Below, one piece after another: positions 1 to 7,399 of a DNA stretch of 64,000 nt. The first letter of the stretch is position 1, and each line of letters opens with the position of its first letter. Below the pieces are notes generated by a model, which did no database searches, was not told where the DNA came from, and saw nothing but the letters and a program-made list of their open reading frames with translations. The DNA is from Shinella sp032095155 (lineage in GTDB: Bacteria; Pseudomonadota; Alphaproteobacteria; Rhizobiales; Rhizobiaceae), in contig NZ_JBLZPK010000040.1 in assembly GCF_049199905.1 (NCBI RefSeq), positions 62,001 to 126,000 of the forward strand, given 5' to 3'. Position numbers and translations under genes: made by a program.

Positions 1-323
1 CCTAAAGACCAGGGCGTGCGTTCGAAGCGCTCGGCATGTTCGCCGGCCGAAAGCCGCCCGGCGAAAAGGTCGGAGACCTGATGCTGGTCCTCCTGGAGGA
101 GGTTGGCGCAGAAGGACCGGTTCTTCAGGATCGCCGCGGCGACCGGGCTCATATGGTGGAGGCAGGCAAGCAGCGAGGGATGGTCGCCATCGGCCGAGAC
201 CGATGTGAGGGAACTGATCGTGACGCCGAAGCGTCCCGCCTCGCCGTCCGTCGTCACCACGGCGACGAAGGTTGCGGCGCGGCTCATGCCTTCCAAGAAT
301 TGCAGGCGAAGTTCCGGTTTCAT
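1..323 (-). CDS. Flavin reductase family protein (partial, C-terminus outside window)
   Basis: The reverse strand reads ATG at 323 and stays open to the left edge, giving about 107 residues starting MKPELRLQFLEGMSRA. The protein matches the N-terminal half of the flavin-reductase-like FMN-binding barrel: an early VAVVTTD strand, a GVTISSLTSVSADGDHPSLL stretch where flavin phosphate contacts usually lie, and FCANLL further on. Family members reduce free FMN or FAD with NAD(P)H and pass it to a partner oxygenase. The start lies 4 bp after the stop of the glutamine-synthetase-like gene, so it belongs to the same operon. The natural partner is the acyl-CoA-dehydrogenase-fold protein at 3644-4954; that pairing is inference. 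The missing C-terminus prevents subfamily assignment. Confidence 0.85.
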   Translation of the reverse strand, partial: MKPELRLQFLEGMSRAATFVAVVTTDGEAGRFGVTISSLTSVSADGDHPSLLACLHHMSPVAAAILKNRSFCANLLQEDQHQVSDLFAGRLSAGEHAERFERTPWSL

Positions 324-327
324 GGCA

Positions 328-1671
328 CTACCCCAGGTCAAAGAAGCGTTGCAGTTCTACATCGGGTACTTTCTTGCAGAATTCGTCATGCTGGCTCTGG
401 CGGCTCGCGGCAAAGGCCTCGACGAAGCGCTCGCCGAGCCAGTCCTTGGCGAAGGTGGAGTTGCGCAGGCGCTGGATCGCCTCGGGCATGGAGCGGGCGA
501 AATCCGGGCCGGCACCCGCCTGCACATAGCCGTTGCCGATGACCTCGGGCTCCGGCTCGATGCCCTCGACGATCCCGGCGACACCGGCCGCCACAGTCGC
601 TGCGACCGTCAGGTAGGGATTGGTATCAGCACCCGGCAGGCGGTTTTCGACGCGCAGCGAGCCGGCATCATGGCCGACGACGCGGAAACAGGTCGTGCGG
701 TTCTCGAAGCCCCAGGTCAGGCCGGGCGGCGCGAAGGTGCCGGGCGCGAAACGGCGGTAGGAATTGACAGTCGGCTGGAAGATCAGCGTCATGTCGCCGA
801 TATATTTCTGCAGGCCGCCGATGAAGTGGCGGAAGGTCTCTGACATGCCGTTTCTGCCTGCGGGATCGTGGAAGACCTTCCTGCCCTCCCCGTCCGTCAG
901 GCTGACATGGAGGTGAATCGACTGGCTGTCGGCATCCTCCGTCCAGCGCGGCATGAAGGTGACGCATTTGCCCTGGCGCTGCGCCAGGGCGCGCACGAAA
1001 TTCTTGAGCAGCACGAGCTGGTCGGCGGGCTCCAGGCCCGTGCCGGCGGCGATGCAGGCTTCGAGAAAACCGCCGCCGATCTCCTCATGCATCTTGGCGA
1101 GGTCGATCTTCAGCGGCTCGCAGATTTCGGCGAGCGCCTCGTACCACTCCGTCTGCTGCACCTGATAGAGCACGAGGTCGTGGCTCTTGTGCATGGTCGC
1201 CGTCTTGAGGTTGCGATAGCCCTTTTCGCGCGCGCTTTCCGGCGTCTCGTCGAACAGCGTATATTCCAGCTCCATGCCGTAACGCGGCGCATAACCCGCC
1301 TCCCCGGCCCGCGCCAGCACCCGCGTCAGAAGCGAGCGCGGGCAAAGCGCCGATGTCGCGCCGCCATAGTTGGAGAGCACCAGCAGGTCGTGGCCCGGCT
1401 TCGACCAGGGCAGGCGGCGGACCGTGGAGGGGTCCAGCACCAGCGGGTCGTCGTGGAAATCCGACGTGTCGTCCGAGACGCCGGGAATGTTCAGCACCAC
1501 GTCGGTCGGATCGAGTGCGAAGGTGACCGGCGACATGCCCATGCCCGCGCGCGCGATGCCGGCGAGCGAGCGCACGGACACCATCTGGCCGCGCAAAAGG
1601 CCGTTCGTATCGGTCATGGCGACGGTGGCGAAACGGCTTGCGGGATCGTCGAGATAGGCGTCGAGGGTCAT
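328..1671 (-). CDS. Glutamine synthetase family protein (gamma-glutamyl ligase type)
   Basis: A protein of about 447 residues with the glutamine synthetase fold. The catalytic domain is recognisable from GMELEYTLFD near residue 135, HLHVSL in the middle, and the NRTTCFRV and ENRLPGADTNPYL motifs that hold ATP, metal and glutamate. It is the size of PuuA-like enzymes rather than housekeeping GlnA. Relatives ligate glutamate to polyamines, ethanolamine, alkylamines or anilines, so an amine intermediate of the operon pathway is a plausible substrate; this is inference. ATG at 1671 follows a GGAG; a GTG at 1677 overlapping the tetR stop is the alternative start. The flavin reductase follows after 4 bp. 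Confidence 0.85.
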   Translation of the reverse strand: MTLDAYLDDPASRFATVAMTDTNGLLRGQMVSVRSLAGIARAGMGMSPVTFALDPTDVVLNIPGVSDDTSDFHDDPLVLDPSTVRRLPWSKPGHDLLVLSNYGGATSALCPRSLLTRVLARAGEAGYAPRYGMELEYTLFDETPESAREKGYRNLKTATMHKSHDLVLYQVQQTEWYEALAEICEPLKIDLAKMHEEIGGGFLEACIAAGTGLEPADQLVLLKNFVRALAQRQGKCVTFMPRWTEDADSQSIHLHVSLTDGEGRKVFHDPAGRNGMSETFRHFIGGLQKYIGDMTLIFQPTVNSYRRFAPGTFAPPGLTWGFENRTTCFRVVGHDAGSLRVENRLPGADTNPYLTVAATVAAGVAGIVEGIEPEPEVIGNGYVQAGAGPDFARSMPEAIQRLRNSTFAKDWLGERFVEAFAASRQSQHDEFCKKVPDVELQRFFDLG

Positions 1672-1673
1672 GG

Positions 1674-2351
1674 TCACTCCGTTTCGGTGGCCGGCGGCGG
1701 TGTCAGGGATGAAAGGGTGGCAAGGTCCTTATCCGGCGCCGTGGAATAGGCGCGCAGGAAGACGCGGAGGCCATTGCGGATATAGCGTTCGATGGTCGTG
1801 TGGTCCGGCACGGCATCGGGAATGTGCAGCGCCCTGTTGCGCGGCGCGGAGAGGATGAGGCCCCAGAGGTCTTCCGCCGCAAGCTCGGCATCGTCGAAGA
1901 CGATCAGGCCCGCCGCGCGCTGGCGCTCCAGATAGGCGATCATGCCGGCGAGCACCCGGTCGGGGCCGGAGGCCTGATAGGCACGGCCGATATCCGGCAG
2001 CCGCTGCGCCTCGCCGATGATCAGCCGAGCAAGGTTCAGCATGTCGGGCCGCAGCACGACATCGGCATAGTGCCACGAGAAGGCGTAGAGTTCGGCGACC
2101 ATGCCGGAGGCCGAGGGATATTCGAAGGATTCGAGCATGTGGTCGCGCTCCTCGGTCATCATGGCCGTGAAGAGCTCGTCCTTGGACGGGAAATACTGGT
2201 AGAGCGTCGGCTTGGTCAGCCCCGCCTCGGCGGCGATGTCATCCATCGAGGCGCTGACGAAGCCCTTCTGCGAGAAGACGACGAGGGCGGCGTCGAGAAT
2301 GCGGCGCTCGCGCAGGATGCGGTTCTGCTGGCGCTTGGGAAGAGCCGTCAT
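1674..2351 (-). CDS. TetR/AcrR family transcriptional regulator
   Basis: A 225-residue protein with a typical N-terminal TetR helix-turn-helix at residues 15-62: ILDAALVVFSQKGF, then MDDIAAEAGLTKPTLYQYFPSKDELF. The helical C-terminal part would bind a ligand and dimerise. It is embedded in the operon: its ATG overlaps the stop of the hydrolase fusion by 4 bp (ATGA), and its own stop touches the start of the glutamine-synthetase-like gene. It is the obvious local regulator. A palindrome at 6064-6081, just downstream of a TTGACA -35 element for the first operon gene, is the best candidate operator. The ligand is probably an intermediate or substrate of the pathway (inference). Confidence 0.9.
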   Translation of the reverse strand: MTALPKRQQNRILRERRILDAALVVFSQKGFVSASMDDIAAEAGLTKPTLYQYFPSKDELFTAMMTEERDHMLESFEYPSASGMVAELYAFSWHYADVVLRPDMLNLARLIIGEAQRLPDIGRAYQASGPDRVLAGMIAYLERQRAAGLIVFDDAELAAEDLWGLILSAPRNRALHIPDAVPDHTTIERYIRNGLRVFLRAYSTAPDKDLATLSSLTPPPATETE

Positions 2352-3640
2352 GACGCGACCTCCGAGAGGAATTCCGTGAGCACCCGGTTATAGGCCTCGG
2401 GCCGCTCGACATTGCAGACATGGCCGGCATCCGCGATCACCTCGAAGCGGACCGAGGCGCGTGGGGCGGCCTCGACGATCCGGTTCGCCACGCCGCGGAT
2501 CTCGGCCGGGGATGCGAGGCGGTCATATTCACCCGTCATCATCAGCACCGGCATGGTGAGTTTGGCAAAATCGAAACGCTCCGGCGGGTTTGTGAAGCAG
2601 GTGAGCGCATCCCGGTAGGTCGAAGCGGGGATCGCCGCCATGGAAGCGAGGAGCGTCTGGCGCACCACCTCCCCGGCATTCGGGCCGGCCAGCACATCGA
2701 CGACGGCGGGTGCAAAATCGGCCGGCGTCTTGCCGGCATCGAGCGGCACTTCCCGCGCCGTGCGAAAGGCATCGCGCTCCGCGACACCGGCCTCGGACAT
2801 GCCGGTGCAGCCGCCCGAGAGCACAAGGCCCGCCAACCGCTCGGCATGGCGCATGGCGAAGGTGGTGGCGATCCACGATCCGTAGGAGAGGCCGCAGAGC
2901 ACGAGTTTTTGAGCGCCCAGCGCATCGGCAACGCGCAGAATGTCGTCGCAATAGTCCTCGACCGTGCTTTGCGATCCGCCGAGGCTGCTTTCGCCATAGC
3001 CCCGCAGGTCGAGCGCGGCCGCTCGCATGGTCGGCGCAACCGCGCGAAGCTGAGCAAGCCAGTTGCTGCGACCGCCGCCGATGCCGTGCAGGAATAGCAC
3101 CAGCGGCCCCGACTTCTGCGGCGAGACGGTCAGCGCGAGTTGCGCATCGCCGTCGATGAAAAGCGTCCGGAGTGCGGGCGTCTCCTCCTCCGAGACAGCG
3201 GGCTTGTTCGGCCGCACATCGCCGACGAGACCATCAAACGCCGCAATTCCCATTTCGAAGATCGCCCGGGTGCCGGCGGCAATCGCGGAGGCGCGTTCGG
3301 CGGAGGCGGAAAGTCGTGCCGACCATTCGATCCGGCTGCCGCCGGCCTCGCCGGCAAAGACCTGAAGCCGGGCGTCGTAGCGCTCGACACCGGCAATGCC
3401 TTCGAGATGCGTATAGGCGAGCACGCGATCCGTGTCGGAACGATAGGTCAGCTGTTCGCGGTAGAGCGTATCCTCGCCCTTCGCGGTGAAGGCGCGGATC
3501 AGCGCGCCGCGGTCATCGCGCTCGGCCCTGATCTTCGCGATCACGGGATGCCAGACGCCGCAGAAATTGCCGGCGACAGCCCAGACTGCGGCAGGTTCTG
3601 CCGCGGAAAACCCGATGACCTGAACCCGCTCCTCCACCAT
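2348..3640 (-). CDS. SRPBCC domain-alpha/beta hydrolase fusion protein
   Basis: A 430-residue protein in two parts. Residues 1 to about 145 resemble the SRPBCC/polyketide-cyclase-like ligand-binding fold (FSAAEPAAVWAVAGNFCGVW, then a SRIEWSARL strand). Residues about 158-430 are an alpha/beta hydrolase: oxyanion-loop HGIGGG at 185-190, nucleophile elbow GLSYGS with Ser252, probable acid Asp373 in EYDRL and base His407 in DAGHVCNVE. In nicotinate catabolism the product of NicX is hydrolysed by NicD, also an alpha/beta hydrolase, so this enzyme may act right after the NicX-like protein. The N-terminal domain is not part of NicD as I know it. It lies 3 bp after the acyl-CoA-dehydrogenase-like gene and overlaps tetR by 4 bp. 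Confidence 0.85.
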   Translation of the reverse strand: MVEERVQVIGFSAAEPAAVWAVAGNFCGVWHPVIAKIRAERDDRGALIRAFTAKGEDTLYREQLTYRSDTDRVLAYTHLEGIAGVERYDARLQVFAGEAGGSRIEWSARLSASAERASAIAAGTRAIFEMGIAAFDGLVGDVRPNKPAVSEEETPALRTLFIDGDAQLALTVSPQKSGPLVLFLHGIGGGRSNWLAQLRAVAPTMRAAALDLRGYGESSLGGSQSTVEDYCDDILRVADALGAQKLVLCGLSYGSWIATTFAMRHAERLAGLVLSGGCTGMSEAGVAERDAFRTAREVPLDAGKTPADFAPAVVDVLAGPNAGEVVRQTLLASMAAIPASTYRDALTCFTNPPERFDFAKLTMPVLMMTGEYDRLASPAEIRGVANRIVEAAPRASVRFEVIADAGHVCNVERPEAYNRVLTEFLSEVAS

Positions 3641-3643
3641 GGC

Positions 3644-4954
3644 TCAGCGCAGCCCCTTCAGCGTGCCGCCCGTGCCGCGCCACAGCGAGGAGCGCGCACC
3701 GCCCTCGTCGCCCGGCGCCTTGTCGAGCTCGTCCATGTCGTAGAGCGTCAGAACGGAGAGATAATCCTCCATGATCTCGGTCGTATAGGGCAGCATCAGC
3801 GCGCCGCAGCGGCTGTCGCGATACATGCGCTCCAGCGGCATGGTCTTCAGCATGGACTGGCCGCCGCAGGTGCGGATGGCGAGTGCCGCGATCTCCTGCA
3901 CGCCCTCCATGACGTTGTACTGCGCCGCATACATGCGCATGACCTGCGCCTTGGTCGGAAAACCCTGCGCCTCCATGAAGGCCTGCCACCACAGCGCGCG
4001 CATGGCGGCGAGCTGGGTGTACATTTTTCCCACGGTGAGGCGCTTGGTGCCGAACATGCGCCGGTCGGCCGGCGGCTGGCCGGGCACCTCGCCGCGCAGA
4101 TAGGCGACGGTGAAATCGAAGGCGCCCTGCGCCACGCCCATATAGGTCGGCGAGAGCGTCGCCATCATGTGCGGCCAGTGCGGCAGGGTCTTGATGAAGA
4201 TGCCGCGCGGCATCATCAGATCCTCTTCGGTGACGAAGACATCCTTCAGGATAAGGTCGCGGCTGTTGGTGCCGCGCATGCCGAGCGGATCCCAGCTTCC
4301 CGTCACGGAAAGCCCCGGCGCATCCTTGTGCACGACGAAGATCATCGTGTCCTCGTGGCGCGGCTCGATGCCCTCGAAATGCTCGGTGCAGACGATGGAA
4401 TAATAGTCGCAATAGCCGGCGAGCGAGGCGAACTTCTTGAAGCCGTTGATCTTCCAGCCGCCCTCAACCTTGCGGCAGGATGTCTGCGCGGGCTTGGAGG
4501 TCCAGTTCTGCCCGGCCTCGGAAATCGGCTGCGAATAGATGCCCTGCTCCTTGACGGCGCGGCGGAACTGGCGCTCGCGCAACGGCGCGAAGGCGGCGCG
4601 GTCCTCGTCGGTGAGGTTCGGCAGCTCGTACATGAAGCGCGACCACATCATGGAGGAGTTGTGCATGTTGAAGGTGAGCGCGGTGGCGCCGCAATATTTG
4701 CCGATCTCCGCGCCGACCATGGCATATTCGCCGAGGCTGAAGCCGTGGCCGCCGAACTCCTTCGGCACCGTCAGGGTCAGAAACCCCTCGGCAGCGAGAT
4801 CCCTGTAGTTCTCGACCGGGAAGGACGCCTCGTCGTCGACGCTTTTGGCGCGCGGGGCGAAACGCTCGCGGCCGAGTTCGTTGATCCTTGTGAGCACATC
4901 GAGCACTTCGGGCCGGATGCGGGAGAGGTCATAATAGTCTGCAGGTTCGCTCAT
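3644..4954 (-). CDS. Acyl-CoA dehydrogenase-fold flavoprotein, probable monooxygenase component
   Basis: A 436-residue protein spanning the whole acyl-CoA dehydrogenase fold: helical N-terminus with VPKEFGGHG (63-71), a beta-domain region around 140-245 with LGMRGTNSRDL, and a C-terminal helical domain with TCGGQSMLKTMPLERMYRD (362-380). In dehydrogenases the next segment carries the catalytic Glu in a YEGTxEI-type motif; here it reads LPYTTEI (388-394), so Pro389 takes the Glu position. That argues against alpha-beta dehydrogenation and is compatible with flavin-dependent monooxygenases that share this fold. A flavin reductase at the operon end would supply reduced flavin. Substrate unknown. 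The next gene starts 3 bp downstream. Confidence 0.8.
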   Translation of the reverse strand: MSEPADYYDLSRIRPEVLDVLTRINELGRERFAPRAKSVDDEASFPVENYRDLAAEGFLTLTVPKEFGGHGFSLGEYAMVGAEIGKYCGATALTFNMHNSSMMWSRFMYELPNLTDEDRAAFAPLRERQFRRAVKEQGIYSQPISEAGQNWTSKPAQTSCRKVEGGWKINGFKKFASLAGYCDYYSIVCTEHFEGIEPRHEDTMIFVVHKDAPGLSVTGSWDPLGMRGTNSRDLILKDVFVTEEDLMMPRGIFIKTLPHWPHMMATLSPTYMGVAQGAFDFTVAYLRGEVPGQPPADRRMFGTKRLTVGKMYTQLAAMRALWWQAFMEAQGFPTKAQVMRMYAAQYNVMEGVQEIAALAIRTCGGQSMLKTMPLERMYRDSRCGALMLPYTTEIMEDYLSVLTLYDMDELDKAPGDEGGARSSLWRGTGGTLKGLR

Positions 4955-4976
4955 GATCAGTCCTTCTCAAATCCGG

Positions 4977-6026
4977 TCAGAGGGCGAGGTCACCCTGGAG
5001 ACGGCCTTCCTTCACCACCGCGCGGCCATCGAGCGTGATCGTGCATTTGCGCATCGGCAGGTCGAAATGCCCCTCGGTGAAGCGGCCGGCATATTGGTTG
5101 GCGCCCGTCGACCAGAGGAAGTTGCCGGCCCAGGCGCGGAACTCGACCGCCTGCATGTCGCGCTTGTCATAGAGCGCGCCGGAGACCCAGCGGGCGGCGG
5201 GGTTCATGCCCCAGCCGACATGCGAGAAACCGTAGGCCAGCGGGTCTTCCCAGGCTTCCATATAGTCGCGGAAGAGCTCGGCATCCAAACCGTCGCCTTT
5301 GATTTCCTTGACGAAATCGTTTTCGACGGTGAAATCGATGCGGCTCGTCAGGTAGCTCTTGAAGGTCAGGTTCATATCGCCGACATCCATAACGATGCGG
5401 CCGTTGACGGTGTTGGGACCCGGGAAGGCCAGGCACAGGCCGCCCGGCCAGTGCGCCACCGCACCCGGCGTCGTGCCGAAGCCCGGCGTGCCGCCGCAGG
5501 GTGCATCGCGCAGGTCGATGACGAGATCGGTGCCCGCAGCCGAGGTCACGCGCATCTCCTTCGCCTCGCGCAGCATCTGGATGCCGAGCGCCACCTTCGG
5601 GCCAAGCTCGGCCTTGGGCTCGCAGCGCTCCAAGATTTCCGGGTGTTCGTTGCAGATGACGAGAATGCGCACGCCGGCCTCTTCGATTTCAGGCCATTCG
5701 GCGGCATGGATCATGCCCTCCACCGTGCAGTCGACGATGATCTCGCACTGCTTCATGGCCTCGATGGCCGCGCGGTTGCCCTGGATGGCGAGCGACGTGC
5801 CGGTCGACTTGACCGGTACGGGCGCCGTCTGGCGCGGGGTGGGCATGGTGATCATGCAATAATCGGCACCGAGATCGTGGCAGCCAAGGTCGGCAAGCTG
5901 CACCAGCACCGGGCGCGACTGCGTTTCCGCCACGATCGCCACCCGCGTTCCCGGACCCATTCCATTGAGCACGAAGACCCGTCGGAAGCAGGCAAGCCAC
6001 TTCCCCTCAATGCGCTCCTGCAACAT
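4977..6026 (-). CDS. NicX-like 2,5-dihydroxypyridine 5,6-dioxygenase family protein
   Basis: A 349-residue protein that aligns along most of its length with NicX, the mononuclear iron dioxygenase that opens the ring of 2,5-dihydroxypyridine to N-formylmaleamate. Shared landmarks include a VMDVGDMNLTFKSY stretch (212-225), YGFSHVGWGMNP (265-276), GNFLWSTG (301-308) and GHFDLPMRKC (319-328). The iron ligands I recall for Pseudomonas NicX (His265, His318, Asp320) correspond to His269, His320 and Asp322, so the metal site is intact. The family also contains aminopeptidase-like sequences, so the exact substrate is open. It is the first gene of the operon; GGGAGG precedes the ATG at a good distance. 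Confidence 0.8.
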   Translation of the reverse strand: MLQERIEGKWLACFRRVFVLNGMGPGTRVAIVAETQSRPVLVQLADLGCHDLGADYCMITMPTPRQTAPVPVKSTGTSLAIQGNRAAIEAMKQCEIIVDCTVEGMIHAAEWPEIEEAGVRILVICNEHPEILERCEPKAELGPKVALGIQMLREAKEMRVTSAAGTDLVIDLRDAPCGGTPGFGTTPGAVAHWPGGLCLAFPGPNTVNGRIVMDVGDMNLTFKSYLTSRIDFTVENDFVKEIKGDGLDAELFRDYMEAWEDPLAYGFSHVGWGMNPAARWVSGALYDKRDMQAVEFRAWAGNFLWSTGANQYAGRFTEGHFDLPMRKCTITLDGRAVVKEGRLQGDLAL

Positions 6027-6063
6027 TGAACCCTCCCGATTTTGGATCGCCCCTCAGCGATTT

Positions 6064-6081
6064 CTTTACTTGTGAGTTAAG
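6064..6081. promoter_or_regulatory. Candidate TetR operator at the nicX-like promoter
   Basis: An 18-bp inverted repeat CTTtACTtgtgAGTtAAG lies 38-55 bp upstream of the first operon gene. Each 7-bp half has one unpaired position. On the minus strand a perfect -35 (TTGACA, 6109-6104) lies just upstream, and a weak -10 (CAATTC or AATTCT) falls about 17-18 bp later, so the repeat covers the start-site region, a usual place for a repressor. Assignment to the operon's own TetR protein is inference from position. Confidence 0.5.
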
Positions 6082-6323
6082 AATTGTTTGAAGTCTGAAG
6101 TTTTGTCAAGTGCTAATTCCGGGCGCGCGAATGCATCGGAACCGGCTTGTTTGCGGGTCTCGAAAGTCTTTTATTTTCAGATTGTTAAATCAAGGATGCG
6201 CATCAGGAAGGCAGCCTCGGCGGCCAGGAGCGCGAAAGATTTCGGATGTCGTCGCGGACGATCCATCCGGCGGCAGGCGATGCAAACCCGCGGCCATCAA
6301 GCGGTAAAAATCCGGCAGGAGCG

Positions 6324-6353
6324 CCCGGCCGCACCCATGCAGGTGCGACCGGG
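6324..6353 (-). terminator. Hairpin downstream of the polyamine-type importer operon
   Basis: Twelve-bp arms, CCCGGcCGCACC against GGTGCGaCCGGG, with one mismatch and a 6-nt loop, lie 11 bp after the binding-protein stop. On the minus strand a short T run (GGATTTTTACC) follows about 12 nt later, so termination is likely but not of the most classical type. Confidence 0.5.
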
Positions 6354-6364
6354 ATTGTCTCCGC

Positions 6365-7396
6365 TTACTTCATCAGTTCGGTCCAGATCTTCGTGTAGAG
6401 CTGCTGGACCTCGGGCGAGCAGGCGAGGTTGAAGGAACCGGCCGCCTTGAACTCTTCGGGAATGTTGACTTCGGGCGCGCTCTTCATGTCCTCGGGCATG
6501 AACTGCTCCGAGCCCTTGATGCCGTTGCCATAGCGGGCGAAGGCCGAGATCAGGGCGGCGTTTTCCGGCGCCATGACGAAGTTCATGAAGAGCTTCGCAT
6601 TCTCGACGTTCTTGGCGTCCTTGATGATGGCAAGGTTGTCCATCCAGACCGGATAACCTTCCTTCGGATAACCATAGACGATGGCCGGATTTTGCAGGCG
6701 GGCGCGGAAGGCGGCACCGTTCCACTCGACACCGACGGCGAAGTCGCCCTTGACGAGCGAGTCGATCGTGCCGTAGTCGAGCGACAGCCACTTCGGCTTG
6801 GCGGCGACGAGCACGTCGCGCGCCTTCTTCAAGACCGTCAGATCGTTCGTGCAGGGCTCGCCGCCGACATAGCGGATGGCGAGGAACATGATGTCGGACA
6901 TTTCAGGCACGACGTTGATCTTGCCTTCCAGTTCCGGCGGCGGATCGAGGAAGAGCGCCGAGGTGTTCGGATCGCCCTTGTAGACCGAGGTGTTGACGGC
7001 AACGCCCGTCGTGCCCCACTGCCACGGAACAGTGTAGTGGCGGCCGGGGTCGAAATCGACATTCACCCAGCTTTCGTCGACATTCCTGAAGTTCTCCATC
7101 TGGTCGGGACGCGCCTCGAGCAGCAGGCCCTCGTCGATCCAGACCTTCAGCACGGTGGCCGAGGGCACGACCATGTCGAAGCCGTGGCCGCCCTGACGGA
7201 CCTTCGCCAGCGCCGTGTCGTTGGAATCGTAGTCCGTCACGGTGACCTTGACGTCATATTCCTTCTCGAACTTCTTGATGAGATCCGGATTGGTGTAGTT
7301 GCCCCAGTTGAAAATGTTGAGCTCGCCGGCGGCGTGCGCAGCCGTGGAGCCGAGAAGCGCGAGGCTGAGCGCGGCGAGGCCTAAAGTACGGGTCAT
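6365..7396 (-). CDS. ABC transporter substrate-binding protein, polyamine (PotD/PotF) type
   Basis: A 343-residue periplasmic binding protein. It starts with a Sec signal peptide (hydrophobic LGLAALSLALLGSTAAHA, cleavage probably after AHA), then the family hallmark ELNIFNWGNYTNPDLIKKFE and a DYDSNDTALAKV segment. WQWGTTGVAVN and VEWNGAAFRA are the binding-cleft strands of the PotD/PotF group. It is the last gene of a four-gene importer operon (ATPase, permease, permease, binding protein), 3 bp after the second permease. Family members bind putrescine, spermidine and related cations. Given the catabolic operon next door, the real ligand may be an amine or N-heterocycle (inference). Confidence 0.88.
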   Translation of the reverse strand: MTRTLGLAALSLALLGSTAAHAAGELNIFNWGNYTNPDLIKKFEKEYDVKVTVTDYDSNDTALAKVRQGGHGFDMVVPSATVLKVWIDEGLLLEARPDQMENFRNVDESWVNVDFDPGRHYTVPWQWGTTGVAVNTSVYKGDPNTSALFLDPPPELEGKINVVPEMSDIMFLAIRYVGGEPCTNDLTVLKKARDVLVAAKPKWLSLDYGTIDSLVKGDFAVGVEWNGAAFRARLQNPAIVYGYPKEGYPVWMDNLAIIKDAKNVENAKLFMNFVMAPENAALISAFARYGNGIKGSEQFMPEDMKSAPEVNIPEEFKAAGSFNLACSPEVQQLYTKIWTELMK

Positions 7397-7399
7397 GGA

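Larger units (their letters stand above)
6027..6364. other. Intergenic region: promoter and 3' hairpin, no gene seen
   Basis: This gap separates the solute-binding protein stop (6365) from the nicX-like start (6026), both on the minus strand. The left part holds the promoter and palindrome described separately; the right part holds the hairpin at 6324-6353. The AT-rich middle contains no convincing reading frame. Confidence 0.6.

Noticed and set aside
3140..5038. A 632-codon plus-strand open frame
   Set aside because: It is antisense to the hydrolase-fusion and acyl-CoA-dehydrogenase-like genes, which have clear motifs. High GC content produces such long shadows.
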